NCBI GenBank assembly: GCA_017466665.1
Contig: JAFTTQ010000106.1
Location: forward strand, 1 to 37,147
DNA length: 37,147 bases
Direction of reading: 5' to 3'
DNA from: Oscillospiraceae bacterium
Lineage (GTDB): Bacteria; Bacillota; Clostridia; Oscillospirales; Oscillospiraceae
Translations under genes and position numbers: made by a program
The notes under the pieces: model-generated
What the model was told of the DNA's origin: nothing
Seen by the model: only the letters and a program-made list of their open reading frames with translations
Database searches by the model: none
Shown: positions 1 to 7,661 of the stretch, in pieces
How the letters are laid out: each line of letters opens with the position of its first letter
How positions within the stretch are numbered: the stretch's first letter is position 1

Positions 1-415
1 CCTGGAAACTGATCTGCATTTCCTTGCGGATCTCACGCATCTGCCGGGGGGTATAGTTGGTGATATCCTTGCCGTCAAAAATGATCTGACCGCCGGTGGG
101 CTGGTGCAGCTTCAAAATGGCACGGCCCGCTGTGGTCTTGCCGCAGCCGGATTCACCAACGATACCCAGTGTCTCGCCGGCTTTCAGCTTAAAGGAAATA
201 TCATCCACAGCCACCAGCTCCCGGGTGACCTTACCCATCATGGTCTTCTTCATAGGGAAGGTCTTGCGTAGGTGGCGAACCTCCAGCACACACTCCGGGT
301 CAAAGGGCTTGGCAAAATCCTCTTTCTTCTGCTGCTCCCGCTTTTCCAGGAACTTCTGCTGCTCGGCAGCATCGTCGTACTGACAGGTGGTATTCAAAAC
401 AGTTTCATCAGCCAT
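1..415 (-). CDS. oppF: Oligopeptide ABC transporter ATP-binding protein OppF, 5' part only
   Basis: This is the N-terminal part (about 138 residues) of an ABC ATPase that continues past the left edge of the window. OppF is one of the two cytoplasmic ATPases that power oligopeptide import through OppB and OppC. The visible Walker A reads [16 protein letters not shown], and it is followed by the start of the conserved Q-loop region (KEMQISFQ). The start at 415 has a GGGAGG Shine-Dalgarno 6 nt upstream. It overlaps the stop of oppD (408-410) by 8 nt, so the two genes are probably translationally coupled. The first 35 or so residues are charged and precede the ATPase fold. The signature motif and Walker B lie outside the window. 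The family call is secure; OppF rather than DppF rests on gene order only. Confidence 0.9.
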   Translation of the reverse strand, partial: MADETVLNTTCQYDDAAEQQKFLEKREQQKKEDFAKPFDPECVLEVRHLRKTFPMKKTMMGKVTRELVAVDDISFKLKAGETLGIVGESGCGKTTAGRAILKLHQPTGGQIIFDGKDITNYTPRQMREIRKEMQISFQ

Positions 416-1613
416 TTTTATCCTCCCCGTCATACAAATGACATGCTACAAAGTGGGTGGGGCTGATCTGCACCATTCCCGGGTACTCGCCGGAACACTT
501 GGCGGTACACTTTGCGCATCTTTCTTTAAAATAGCAGTGCTGGGGCATATTCACCGGATTGGGGACATTGCCGGGGATATTGTACAGCTCGGTGCTGTCG
601 TCCAAGGTCATAGTGGGCTTGGACTTTTGCAGGCCAATGGTATAAGGATGCTTGGGATCCTGGAAGATCTCAAAAACCGTACCCTTTTCAATGACCTTAC
701 CGGCATACATAACCACAACATAGTCCGCCATTTCGGCGATCACGCCCAAATCGTGGGTAATCAGCAGGATAGAGCCGTCGATCTTCTTCTTGATATCCTG
801 CAGAAGATCCAGGATCTGTGCCTGAATGGTAACGTCCAGAGCAGTGGTGGGCTCGTCGGCAATGATCAATCTGGGCTCTGCAGCCAGTGCCATAGCGATC
901 ATCACTCTCTGACGCATACCGCCGGACAGCTCGTGGGGGAACCGGGGGTAGACATTTTCCGGGATAATGCCCACCAAACGCAGCATTTCCTCAGATTTTG
1001 CCTTTGCCATTTCCTTGGTGGCACCGGGTACGTGAAGGAAGGTGACCTCGTCCAACTGCTCACCGATGGTAAACACTGGGTTTAAGGAGGTCATAGGCTC
1101 CTGGAAGATCATAGCCACCTGCTTACCACGGATCCGGTGGATCTCGTTGATGGGCATTTTGGCGATGTCGTAGATCTTCTCCTCCATCTCATATTTGCCC
1201 TCGCCCTTGGGGATAGGATTACCCTTTTCATCCCGCTTATAGTCGTAAGCCTTGAAGCGGATAGAGCCTTCCACGATCTGACCGGAGGGGCCTTGTATCA
1301 GGCGCATTACAGACATACTGGTGACGGATTTTCCGCAGCCGGATTCACCGACCACGCCCACCACCTTATTCTTGGGCACATCATAGGAAACGCCGTTGAC
1401 TGCCTTGACAACACCCTGCTCTGTAAAGAAGTAGGTGTGCAGGCCGTCGATCTCCAGAATGTTGCCGTCGTCCTTCATTTCGGTGAGGAACTCCGATTCC
1501 TCTGCCTTACGGTTTTTATAGGCCTCCAGCTTTTTGATCTGCTTGGCATTCGCCTTGGCGATCGCCCGGATCTCTTTGTTCGTTAAATAGCCCTTTTTCT
1601 TTGTTTCACTCAT
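408..1613 (-). CDS. oppD: Oligopeptide ABC transporter ATP-binding protein OppD
   Basis: ATPase subunit of a peptide importer, 401 residues, acting on the cytoplasmic face with OppF. The Walker A ([14 protein letters not shown]), Q-loop ([10 protein letters not shown]), ABC signature (LSGGMRQRV), Walker B ([12 protein letters not shown]) and H-loop (LLITHDLG) are all present. The protein has a charged N-terminal extension of about 50 residues before the ABC domain. It also has the C-terminal oligopeptide-transporter tail, where five cysteines are spaced C-x5-C-x2-C-x3-C-x17-C. In some related DppD proteins this tail binds an iron-sulfur cluster; that is known of the family but not shown here. 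The start at 1613 has AAGGAG 7 nt upstream. The gene follows oppC by 3 nt and overlaps oppF by 8 nt. Peptide specificity cannot be read from this subunit. Confidence 0.95.
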   Translation of the reverse strand: MSETKKKGYLTNKEIRAIAKANAKQIKKLEAYKNRKAEESEFLTEMKDDGNILEIDGLHTYFFTEQGVVKAVNGVSYDVPKNKVVGVVGESGCGKSVTSMSVMRLIQGPSGQIVEGSIRFKAYDYKRDEKGNPIPKGEGKYEMEEKIYDIAKMPINEIHRIRGKQVAMIFQEPMTSLNPVFTIGEQLDEVTFLHVPGATKEMAKAKSEEMLRLVGIIPENVYPRFPHELSGGMRQRVMIAMALAAEPRLIIADEPTTALDVTIQAQILDLLQDIKKKIDGSILLITHDLGVIAEMADYVVVMYAGKVIEKGTVFEIFQDPKHPYTIGLQKSKPTMTLDDSTELYNIPGNVPNPVNMPQHCYFKERCAKCTAKCSGEYPGMVQISPTHFVACHLYDGEDKNG

Positions 1614-1616
1614 AGC

Positions 1617-2672
1617 TTATCTCCTTCCCTTCGGGTCGAGAGCGTCACGCAGACCGTCGCCCACGAAGTTGAAGCCCAGAACGGCAATGACGATACAAAC
1701 ACCGGCAGGCACCCACACATACAGGTGGTTTTCCAAAACGTTGGTATTGGTGGTAATGACCTGGATCATAGAGCCCCAAGCGGTATAGGGGGGCTTAATG
1801 CCCATACCCAGATAGGACAGCGTGGATTCATACAGGATCATACTGCCCAGGCTCAGGCTCATCTGCACGATAAGCTGGGGCATAACATTAGGGATCAGGT
1901 GCTTAAAGATCTTGCGGGAGGTGGAGTAGCCCATAGCCTCGGCTGCCACCATAAATTCCTGCTCCCGCAGGCTCAGGATCTGACCTCTGACCAGCCGGGC
2001 TGTGCCGGGCCAGGAGATAAAGGTCAGGAACATCATCAAAATGTAAATACGCCAGCTCTCCTCCATCATACCCTGATCCACCCAGCCGTCCATAGCCGTA
2101 CTGAGGATCAGCAAAATGGGGATACCGGGCAGGCAGATCAGCACATCGCAGATACGCATAATCAGGTTATCCGCCCAGCCGCCGAAGTAGCCGGCAATGC
2201 CGCCGATGATCACGCCGAAGATGGTCAGCAGGAAAACCGTCATAAAGCTGACAAGCAGGGATGTTCTGCCGCCGTACATCAGACGTGCCAGCACATCATA
2301 ACCCTGATCGTCGGTACCCAGAGGGTGCTCGGCAGAGGGAGCCGCCAGCTTGTTGTCCTCTTCCACCGTTTCCAGTGTCCAGCGGATGTTATAGGTAACG
2401 CCGTCAACGGTATAGCTGTCGCTTGCCGCATCATACTTGACCTTACCGCTCTTATCCAGATCGGTCTCGCCCCATTTGTTATATACCAAAGGGCCGGCAA
2501 AGCAGAACAAAAACAGGCTGACGATCATCACAAGGCCCAAAATACTCAGCTTGGAGCGGAAAAACCGCCGCACCAGCATTTGGGTGGGAGACATCATACG
2601 GACATTTTTGTCCAGAGGCGTTTCCTGGTCTTTGACCGCAGGCTGAGCCAAATTTTCATTTTTCTCTTCCAT
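1617..2672 (-). CDS. oppC: Oligopeptide ABC transporter permease OppC
   Basis: Membrane permease subunit of the peptide importer, 351 residues. A cytoplasmic N-terminus (residues 1-42) leads to a first membrane segment (about 43-65). Next comes an extracytoplasmic stretch of roughly 60 residues, ending in the family motif HPLGTDDQGYDVLARLMYGG. Five further membrane segments follow. The cytoplasmic EAA loop that contacts the ATPases is recognisable around EFMVAAEAMGYSTSRKIFKH. The C-terminus GDGLRDALDPKGRR is typical of OppC/DppC. The start at 2672 has GGAGG 7 nt upstream, and the gene begins 12 nt after the oppB stop. The extracytoplasmic insert is somewhat longer than usual and carries a VDGVTYNIRW segment. 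Confidence 0.95.
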   Translation of the reverse strand: MEEKNENLAQPAVKDQETPLDKNVRMMSPTQMLVRRFFRSKLSILGLVMIVSLFLFCFAGPLVYNKWGETDLDKSGKVKYDAASDSYTVDGVTYNIRWTLETVEEDNKLAAPSAEHPLGTDDQGYDVLARLMYGGRTSLLVSFMTVFLLTIFGVIIGGIAGYFGGWADNLIMRICDVLICLPGIPILLILSTAMDGWVDQGMMEESWRIYILMMFLTFISWPGTARLVRGQILSLREQEFMVAAEAMGYSTSRKIFKHLIPNVMPQLIVQMSLSLGSMILYESTLSYLGMGIKPPYTAWGSMIQVITTNTNVLENHLYVWVPAGVCIVIAVLGFNFVGDGLRDALDPKGRR

Positions 2673-2684
2673 AAAAACGCCTCC

Positions 2685-3680
2685 TTACTCCAATTTTACC
2701 CGGGGATCCACGATGCCGTACATCAGGTCTGCCATCAGGATACCCAGAACGCTCAGCAGCGCCAGGAACATATTGTAGCCCATAATGAAGGGAATGTCGC
2801 CCTCCTGCATTGCCTTCAGCGCAACGTTACCGATACCGGGCAGGTCAAAGACCTGCTCGGTAATGATAGCGCCGGAGAACAGGCTGGGCAGCAAGCCCGC
2901 CATAGAGGTGACCAGAGGGATCATGGTATTGCGGAAGGCGTGCTTATTGATGACCACCTTCTCCTTTAAGCCCTTGGCACGGGCGGTACGGATATAGTCG
3001 GAGTTCATAACCTCCAGCATATTGGTTCTGGTCATACGCATTCTGGCACCAATACTCAGAATGACAACTGTCAGCACCGGGATAAACAGGTGCTTTGCAT
3101 AGTCGAGTAGCTGCCCAAAGAAATCCAGATCCTTGGTGGCATCCCGCATACCGGAGGGCGGGAACCAGCCAAGCTGATTGGCAAAAAGGTTACGAAGCAC
3201 GTTGCCAAAGAAGAACGACGGCAGGGATATGCCGATCATCACCAAAATGGTGACCACATAGTCCCGGATGCTGTACTGGTGGGTCGCCGCCGTGATTCCC
3301 AGGGGAATGGCGATCATAAACTCAAACACCGTAGCGATCAGGGCTATGGCAAAGGATGTACCCATATGGTTGAAGATCTTCTGCGCCACATCGTCGCCAT
3401 TGATGAAGCTCTTGCCCAGATCAAAATGGGCAAGATCCCACAGCCAGTTCAGGTAGCCCTTCATGATCTCTCCAAAGGAAGCATCCGCACTCAAGCCGTA
3501 AGACTCATACATTGCCTCCACCATTTCCGCCGCGACCTCTGTACCGTTGGTGGTAATGTTGGAAATTTTCTTTTCCACAAAGTCAATGGGCATCAGCCGG
3601 GTCAGGAAATAGATGATAAGAGAGACTCCGATCAGAACCAAAATGGAGTATCCAATTCTCTTTAAAATGTATTTGAACAT
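2685..3680 (-). CDS. oppB: Oligopeptide ABC transporter permease OppB
   Basis: First permease subunit of the peptide importer, 331 residues. It starts with the OppB/DppB-type segment MFKYILKRIGYSILVLIGVS and its first membrane helix. A long extracytoplasmic loop follows (about 35-100) with the family feature LGKSFINGDDVAQKI. The remaining helices include the EAA-type loop NSDYIRTARAKGLKEKVVI. The C-terminus DLMYGIVDPRVKLE is diagnostic of the family. The start at 3680 has AAGGAG 7 nt upstream and lies 15 nt downstream of the solute-binding protein gene. It pairs with OppC to form the channel. I see nothing unusual in its length or motifs. Confidence 0.95.
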   Translation of the reverse strand: MFKYILKRIGYSILVLIGVSLIIYFLTRLMPIDFVEKKISNITTNGTEVAAEMVEAMYESYGLSADASFGEIMKGYLNWLWDLAHFDLGKSFINGDDVAQKIFNHMGTSFAIALIATVFEFMIAIPLGITAATHQYSIRDYVVTILVMIGISLPSFFFGNVLRNLFANQLGWFPPSGMRDATKDLDFFGQLLDYAKHLFIPVLTVVILSIGARMRMTRTNMLEVMNSDYIRTARAKGLKEKVVINKHAFRNTMIPLVTSMAGLLPSLFSGAIITEQVFDLPGIGNVALKAMQEGDIPFIMGYNMFLALLSVLGILMADLMYGIVDPRVKLE

Positions 3681-3695
3681 AATTCGGCTCCTTTA

Positions 3696-6278
3696 TCAGC
3701 CGGCGAATTTCAGCTCCCAAATGCGGTCCAGGGGGGAGGAGTAGGGGTTGATATCGCTGGGTACGCTGGTTTCATCAATCACGTTGGTATTGAAGGCGTA
3801 CAGAACATCACGCTGGTAGACAGGCAGCTCCACTGCCAGATCCAGCACGTAGCCCATAGCTTCCTTGTAAAGCGCGGTACGCTCTGCCTCATTGTTGGTC
3901 TCACGAGCCTTATCGATCAATTCACTCAGTTCATCTAAAATCTGCAATTCCTCAGCAGTGCCGCTGGTCTTTAAGTAGTCATAACCCCAGGCCTTGGTGC
4001 TGGTTGCGGAGGAATCCTTGTGATAGACCTGATACATATCGGGATCCAGCGCGGAGGACCAGGCGGCTGCCCAAACCTCCAGAGAACCGGTGCTGATCTT
4101 AATCAGTGCCTGGCTGTCGCAAACCACCTTGACATCCCAGCCCATGGAGTTCAGCAGAGCGGCTGCGTCACGGAACACGGCATAGGTGGGGTGGTCGCTG
4201 GTAGCGCCGGCGATGGTGAAGGTGACCTTCAGGTCGCTCTCGCCGCCGCTGTAACCGGCCTCCTGCATACAGGCTTCAATGTTCTTTCTTGCGCTGTCCT
4301 CATCCCAGCTATTGCCGATCTGGGGATAGCCCTTGCCGTTGTCGTTGATGAGGTTGCCGGCGGCATCTCTGGGGTAAGCCCAGCTTACGGTGGACATATT
4401 CCAGAAGATACGCTCAGCAGTACCCGCACGGTAGTAGGACAGAGTCAGTGCGGTATTCATGGCGTACATAATGGCCTTACGCAGGTTGATATCGGTGATT
4501 TTAGATGCGTTAACACCGATATAGCCGTAGCCCAACTGGTCGGAGGTCAGCATCTTGTAGCCCTTGGACTGCATATCAGACAGCTTCTGATAGTTGTCGG
4601 TGGTCAGTGCGGGGGAAATGTAGTGAACTGTGCCGTTTTCCAGGGCGGAAATGGCGTTGTTGGAGGAAACTACCTGGTAACGGATCTTCTCGATATTGGC
4701 ATTGCTGATGCCGCTGCCCAAAGACTCAAAATTGGTGTTGGACTTGAAGTAGACCACGTTGTCACGGTAGAAATCGGTGATGGCGGGGCTGTCGCTGTTG
4801 TTGGCATCGGTGACCTTATAGGCACCGGCACCCATGGGCAGGCGGACATTTCTCTGGGACTGGATGATATTGGACATAAAGTCAAAGCTGGAGAATTCCA
4901 CGCCGAACTTATTGTTTGCAATGTCCACGCCTACCTTGCTGCCCTCGCCGTAGTAGTGCTGGGGCGCAACAGAAATGGCAAAGTTCCAGATAGCCTTGGG
5001 GTCAATACCCTCAATGGTGATCTGCAGAACGTCGTTTTCGCTTTCATTGGTAACAGTGCCGTCGGCATTGTGGCCGGAGGCAATGGTGTAGGAGGTGCCG
5101 TTGACCTCGATGGCAGAGCCAGCCTTGTCGGTGTGGCCCAGGGAGACGATTCCGGAAATGCTGGGCACTGCCAGCTCACCGTCAGAGCCGATCTGCTCGT
5201 GAAGGATAACTTCCTTTGCCTTAGCGGTGTACTCGGTCTTCAGCTCGTTGCCGGTAGCCCACAGGTACAGGATCATATTCAGCTCACGGGCGATCTTGTC
5301 CTTATACACATACTCGATCGCGGTTTCCTTGTTCACAACCACATCCTTGCTGTAATTGGGGGTCAGGGATTCGATCTGAGTGCGGTCGTCCTTGCCGTCA
5401 GCACCCTTGACATACTTGGTCTGAACATAGCCCTCCATATACATAAAACGGAAGACTTCATCCTGGAATTCCGCATGGGTATCATAGGGAGCATCGTTGA
5501 AGGATTCCTGGGCGCTCATATAGTCGGTGCCCAGCTCCTCCTTGAAGCGCTGCAGGGTCTGCTCATAGTCCTCCAAAAGCTGGACATTGGAGACCTGACT
5601 GGGATCGTTGGAGATAGCGCTCTTGTAGCCGGAGCTGACATTGTAAGCCTTGATAGCAGCCACCATGGTTTCATAGGGAACGTCGCCGGTCTTGGACTTT
5701 TTCAGCTCGCTGTTAAACAGGTTCACCAGCTCGTTGATACGCTGGTCTGCTCTGCTGGTTGCCTGAGAGTTAATGAGGCTGTCGCCGCTTTCAGAGCCTG
5801 CACCCACAGTCTGGGTACGGTACTCGTTCAGGCCAACGATCTTGGTGGAGTACAGGGTGTTGGAGCCGGTGTACACGGGATCCAGATAGACGTAGTAGTT
5901 AAACAGCACGTCCTCCATGGTCAGGGGGTGGCCGTCAGAGAACTTGATGCCGTTCTTCAAAACGAAGGTGTAGGTGACGGTGCCGTCAGCATTTTCCGTA
6001 ATGCTGTAATCCTTGGTGACAACAGGCTCATTATCGCCGTAAGCCACTTCGTTCTTGCTGTTTACATACTTGGAGCCCAGCATACCGATCTGGGTCATGG
6101 ATACGATGGTGCCGTCGTTGGCAGCGGTGTAGAAGAAGGGGTTAAAGAGGCCGTCAAGCTGCTCTGTCATGATAACGAAGGCATCTGCCTTGCCTGTGGC
6201 ACCGTTTTTGTTGCCGCAGCCCGCGAAAATGCCCACGCACATCACAATGCACAGGATCAAAGATAGTACTTTTTTCAT
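3696..6278 (-). CDS. Oligopeptide-binding lipoprotein (SBP family 5) with a large internal insertion
   Basis: Extracytoplasmic peptide-binding component of the Opp system, 860 residues. The signal peptide ends in a lipobox (GIFAGC), so the protein should be lipid-anchored at Cys20. Residues 25-135 match the start of a family 5 solute-binding domain, including FVLKNGIKFSDGHPLTMEDV. The fold resumes near residue 395 (DPKAIWNFAISVAPQHYY) and continues to the C-terminus. In between, roughly residues 140-395 form an insertion rich in charged, helix-prone sequence, with a short beta-rich part near its end. Family members are usually 520-620 residues, so the extra length is mostly this insertion. 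The start at 6278 has AAAGGAG 7 nt upstream. The gene lies 12 nt after the InlB-repeat lipoprotein and 15 nt before oppB, all in one operon. Peptides released by the upstream surface protease are the obvious candidate ligands; this is inference. Confidence 0.9.
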   Translation of the reverse strand: MKKVLSLILCIVMCVGIFAGCGNKNGATGKADAFVIMTEQLDGLFNPFFYTAANDGTIVSMTQIGMLGSKYVNSKNEVAYGDNEPVVTKDYSITENADGTVTYTFVLKNGIKFSDGHPLTMEDVLFNYYVYLDPVYTGSNTLYSTKIVGLNEYRTQTVGAGSESGDSLINSQATSRADQRINELVNLFNSELKKSKTGDVPYETMVAAIKAYNVSSGYKSAISNDPSQVSNVQLLEDYEQTLQRFKEELGTDYMSAQESFNDAPYDTHAEFQDEVFRFMYMEGYVQTKYVKGADGKDDRTQIESLTPNYSKDVVVNKETAIEYVYKDKIARELNMILYLWATGNELKTEYTAKAKEVILHEQIGSDGELAVPSISGIVSLGHTDKAGSAIEVNGTSYTIASGHNADGTVTNESENDVLQITIEGIDPKAIWNFAISVAPQHYYGEGSKVGVDIANNKFGVEFSSFDFMSNIIQSQRNVRLPMGAGAYKVTDANNSDSPAITDFYRDNVVYFKSNTNFESLGSGISNANIEKIRYQVVSSNNAISALENGTVHYISPALTTDNYQKLSDMQSKGYKMLTSDQLGYGYIGVNASKITDINLRKAIMYAMNTALTLSYYRAGTAERIFWNMSTVSWAYPRDAAGNLINDNGKGYPQIGNSWDEDSARKNIEACMQEAGYSGGESDLKVTFTIAGATSDHPTYAVFRDAAALLNSMGWDVKVVCDSQALIKISTGSLEVWAAAWSSALDPDMYQVYHKDSSATSTKAWGYDYLKTSGTAEELQILDELSELIDKARETNNEAERTALYKEAMGYVLDLAVELPVYQRDVLYAFNTNVIDETSVPSDINPYSSPLDRIWELKFAG

Positions 6279-6290
6279 AGTGATACTCCT

Positions 6291-7601
6291 TTATGTATTT
6301 TCCTCCGCACCGAACCGCACCTGTACAGTGCCGTCTGATACGGTAATATTGACTGTTTCAGGGTTTTCGCCTGTGGCAACACAGGTAATGCCGGAAGCAT
6401 CGATCCCGCTGCTGCCCATGCCGCAAACAAGACCGATCACATAGCTGTCTTCTGCCAGATAACAGCCGGAGTCAATGGCAATGCGGCTGTTTTGGATGCT
6501 CACGTTCTGCAGGGAATCCGCTGTGACCAGGTTGCCTGCCAGCAGGCCGTAGGAAACGCCATTTAAGCGGGAGCCCTTTTCGATCACCAGTTCCACATTG
6601 TCAAAGGTAAGACCGGAAACAGACGACACTTCTGTCAAGCTGCCAAACAAGCCTGTATTGACCTTGTTGGTGTTGGTCTGTTTCAGGGTAATATTGGAGA
6701 AGGTGTGGCCATTACCCTGGATCACGCCGGCGAAATTGCCGTGCATTGCGGCGGTAGGCCAGATGGCATCGGTAAAATCCAGATCTGCCTGGATATCATA
6801 GTAGCCGTTTAAGCTGAAATTCTTGCTGAATTGCTGGGCGGTGGTGATTCGGAACCACTGGCCCTCCTTCCAGGAGGTGTAGACCTTCATGGTGCTGTTT
6901 TCCACCGTACCGTTTTCTGTATTGACTGTGCCGGGATGGGTGAAGCTCTCCCCTTCCATCGGCTGTGCACCGGCCTCATCGTAGTAGGCACCGGTAAAGG
7001 TGCAGCCTTCCTTTTGCGGGAAGTTTTCCATCTTCATAGCGCCGGTAGCATCGTCCCAAGCCGGCAGAGTCAGCTCTGTGCCGCCGGCGGGATTAAATTC
7101 ATATTCGCCCAGAAGCGTTTTGCTCTCCAGGTCGTAAAATTCTACTTTATACATAGGTGCCCAGGCTGCATACAGTGTCAGCAAAGGCTCCCCTGCGGTG
7201 TGATCTTTATTGGGATCTACCGTAAGCCGGTCATTTTCAAAATCCCAGGGCTGGGCATAGGTATAGGTACCGTCACCATTGTCGGTTCTTTCGGCATACC
7301 AGCCAACCAAAAAGCAGTCATTCTTTTGTGCTTTTACATTCTTTCGGCCCTCCGGCGACAGCAGAGGGATCTCCACCATGCCTTCCCCATTTTGGGGTAT
7401 TTCGGAAATGTTGAAGGAATCCACGATCACCGGTGTGTTGCCGGAGGCAAAGGAACCGCCGTTGGCATCAAACGCCACACTGACATTGTAGCCCAAACGG
7501 TCATTTTCCTTATAAACGTCGTTTCCTCCGCAGCCGGTGACCAGCACCGCCGCAGCCAATAGCATCAGGCACAAAAGTATGGATTTTTTTCTCATATTCA
7601 T
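6291..7601 (-). CDS. Surface lipoprotein with InlB B-type repeats and a GLUG-like beta-helical C-terminus
   Basis: Exported lipoprotein of about 436 residues. The signal peptide (RKKSILLCLMLLAAAVL) ends in a VTGC lipobox. Two InlB B / Listeria-Bacteroides-type repeats follow: VAFDANGGSF to LLTLYAAW (about residues 35-145), and VEFYDLES to KVYTSW (about 148-240). The C-terminal half has glycine-rich turns such as MHGNFAGVIQGNGHTFSN, like GLUG/beta-helix adhesin segments. An upstream in-frame ATG at 7652 lies inside a hairpin and has no ribosome site. I prefer 7601, because AGGAAG sits 9 nt upstream; 7610 is possible but too close to that site. The gene lies between the giant protease and the peptide-binding protein, suggesting a surface-binding accessory of the same system. 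No enzymatic motif is visible. Confidence 0.8.
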   Translation of the reverse strand: MNMRKKSILLCLMLLAAAVLVTGCGGNDVYKENDRLGYNVSVAFDANGGSFASGNTPVIVDSFNISEIPQNGEGMVEIPLLSPEGRKNVKAQKNDCFLVGWYAERTDNGDGTYTYAQPWDFENDRLTVDPNKDHTAGEPLLTLYAAWAPMYKVEFYDLESKTLLGEYEFNPAGGTELTLPAWDDATGAMKMENFPQKEGCTFTGAYYDEAGAQPMEGESFTHPGTVNTENGTVENSTMKVYTSWKEGQWFRITTAQQFSKNFSLNGYYDIQADLDFTDAIWPTAAMHGNFAGVIQGNGHTFSNITLKQTNTNKVNTGLFGSLTEVSSVSGLTFDNVELVIEKGSRLNGVSYGLLAGNLVTADSLQNVSIQNSRIAIDSGCYLAEDSYVIGLVCGMGSSGIDASGITCVATGENPETVNITVSDGTVQVRFGAEENT

Positions 7602-7622
7602 TATGTGCATCTTCCTTCCGGT

Positions 7623-7650
7623 GGGCAAGGCTCTGTGAAGAGCCTTACCC
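7623..7650 (-). other. Intergenic hairpin between protease and lipoprotein genes
   Basis: A 12-bp stem (GGGCAAGGCTCT paired with AGAGCCTTACCC, one G-U pair in the transcript) closes a 4-nt loop, 11 nt after the protease stop codon. No U-tract follows, so it is unlikely to be a full terminator. It could stabilise the protease transcript's 3' end or partly attenuate transcription into the transporter genes. Confidence 0.6.
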
Positions 7651-7661
7651 ATCCTTAGTGA

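Noticed and set aside
4020..6266. 748-residue open frame on the plus strand opposite the peptide-binding protein gene
   Set aside because: Low-complexity Gly/Val/Ile/His-rich translation with no domain features, fully antisense to a gene with a signal peptide, ribosome site and recognised fold.
7602..7652. Upstream start of the InlB-repeat lipoprotein at 7652
   Set aside because: This ATG lies inside the 7623-7650 hairpin region, has no Shine-Dalgarno and would place extra residues ahead of a clean lipoprotein signal peptide.
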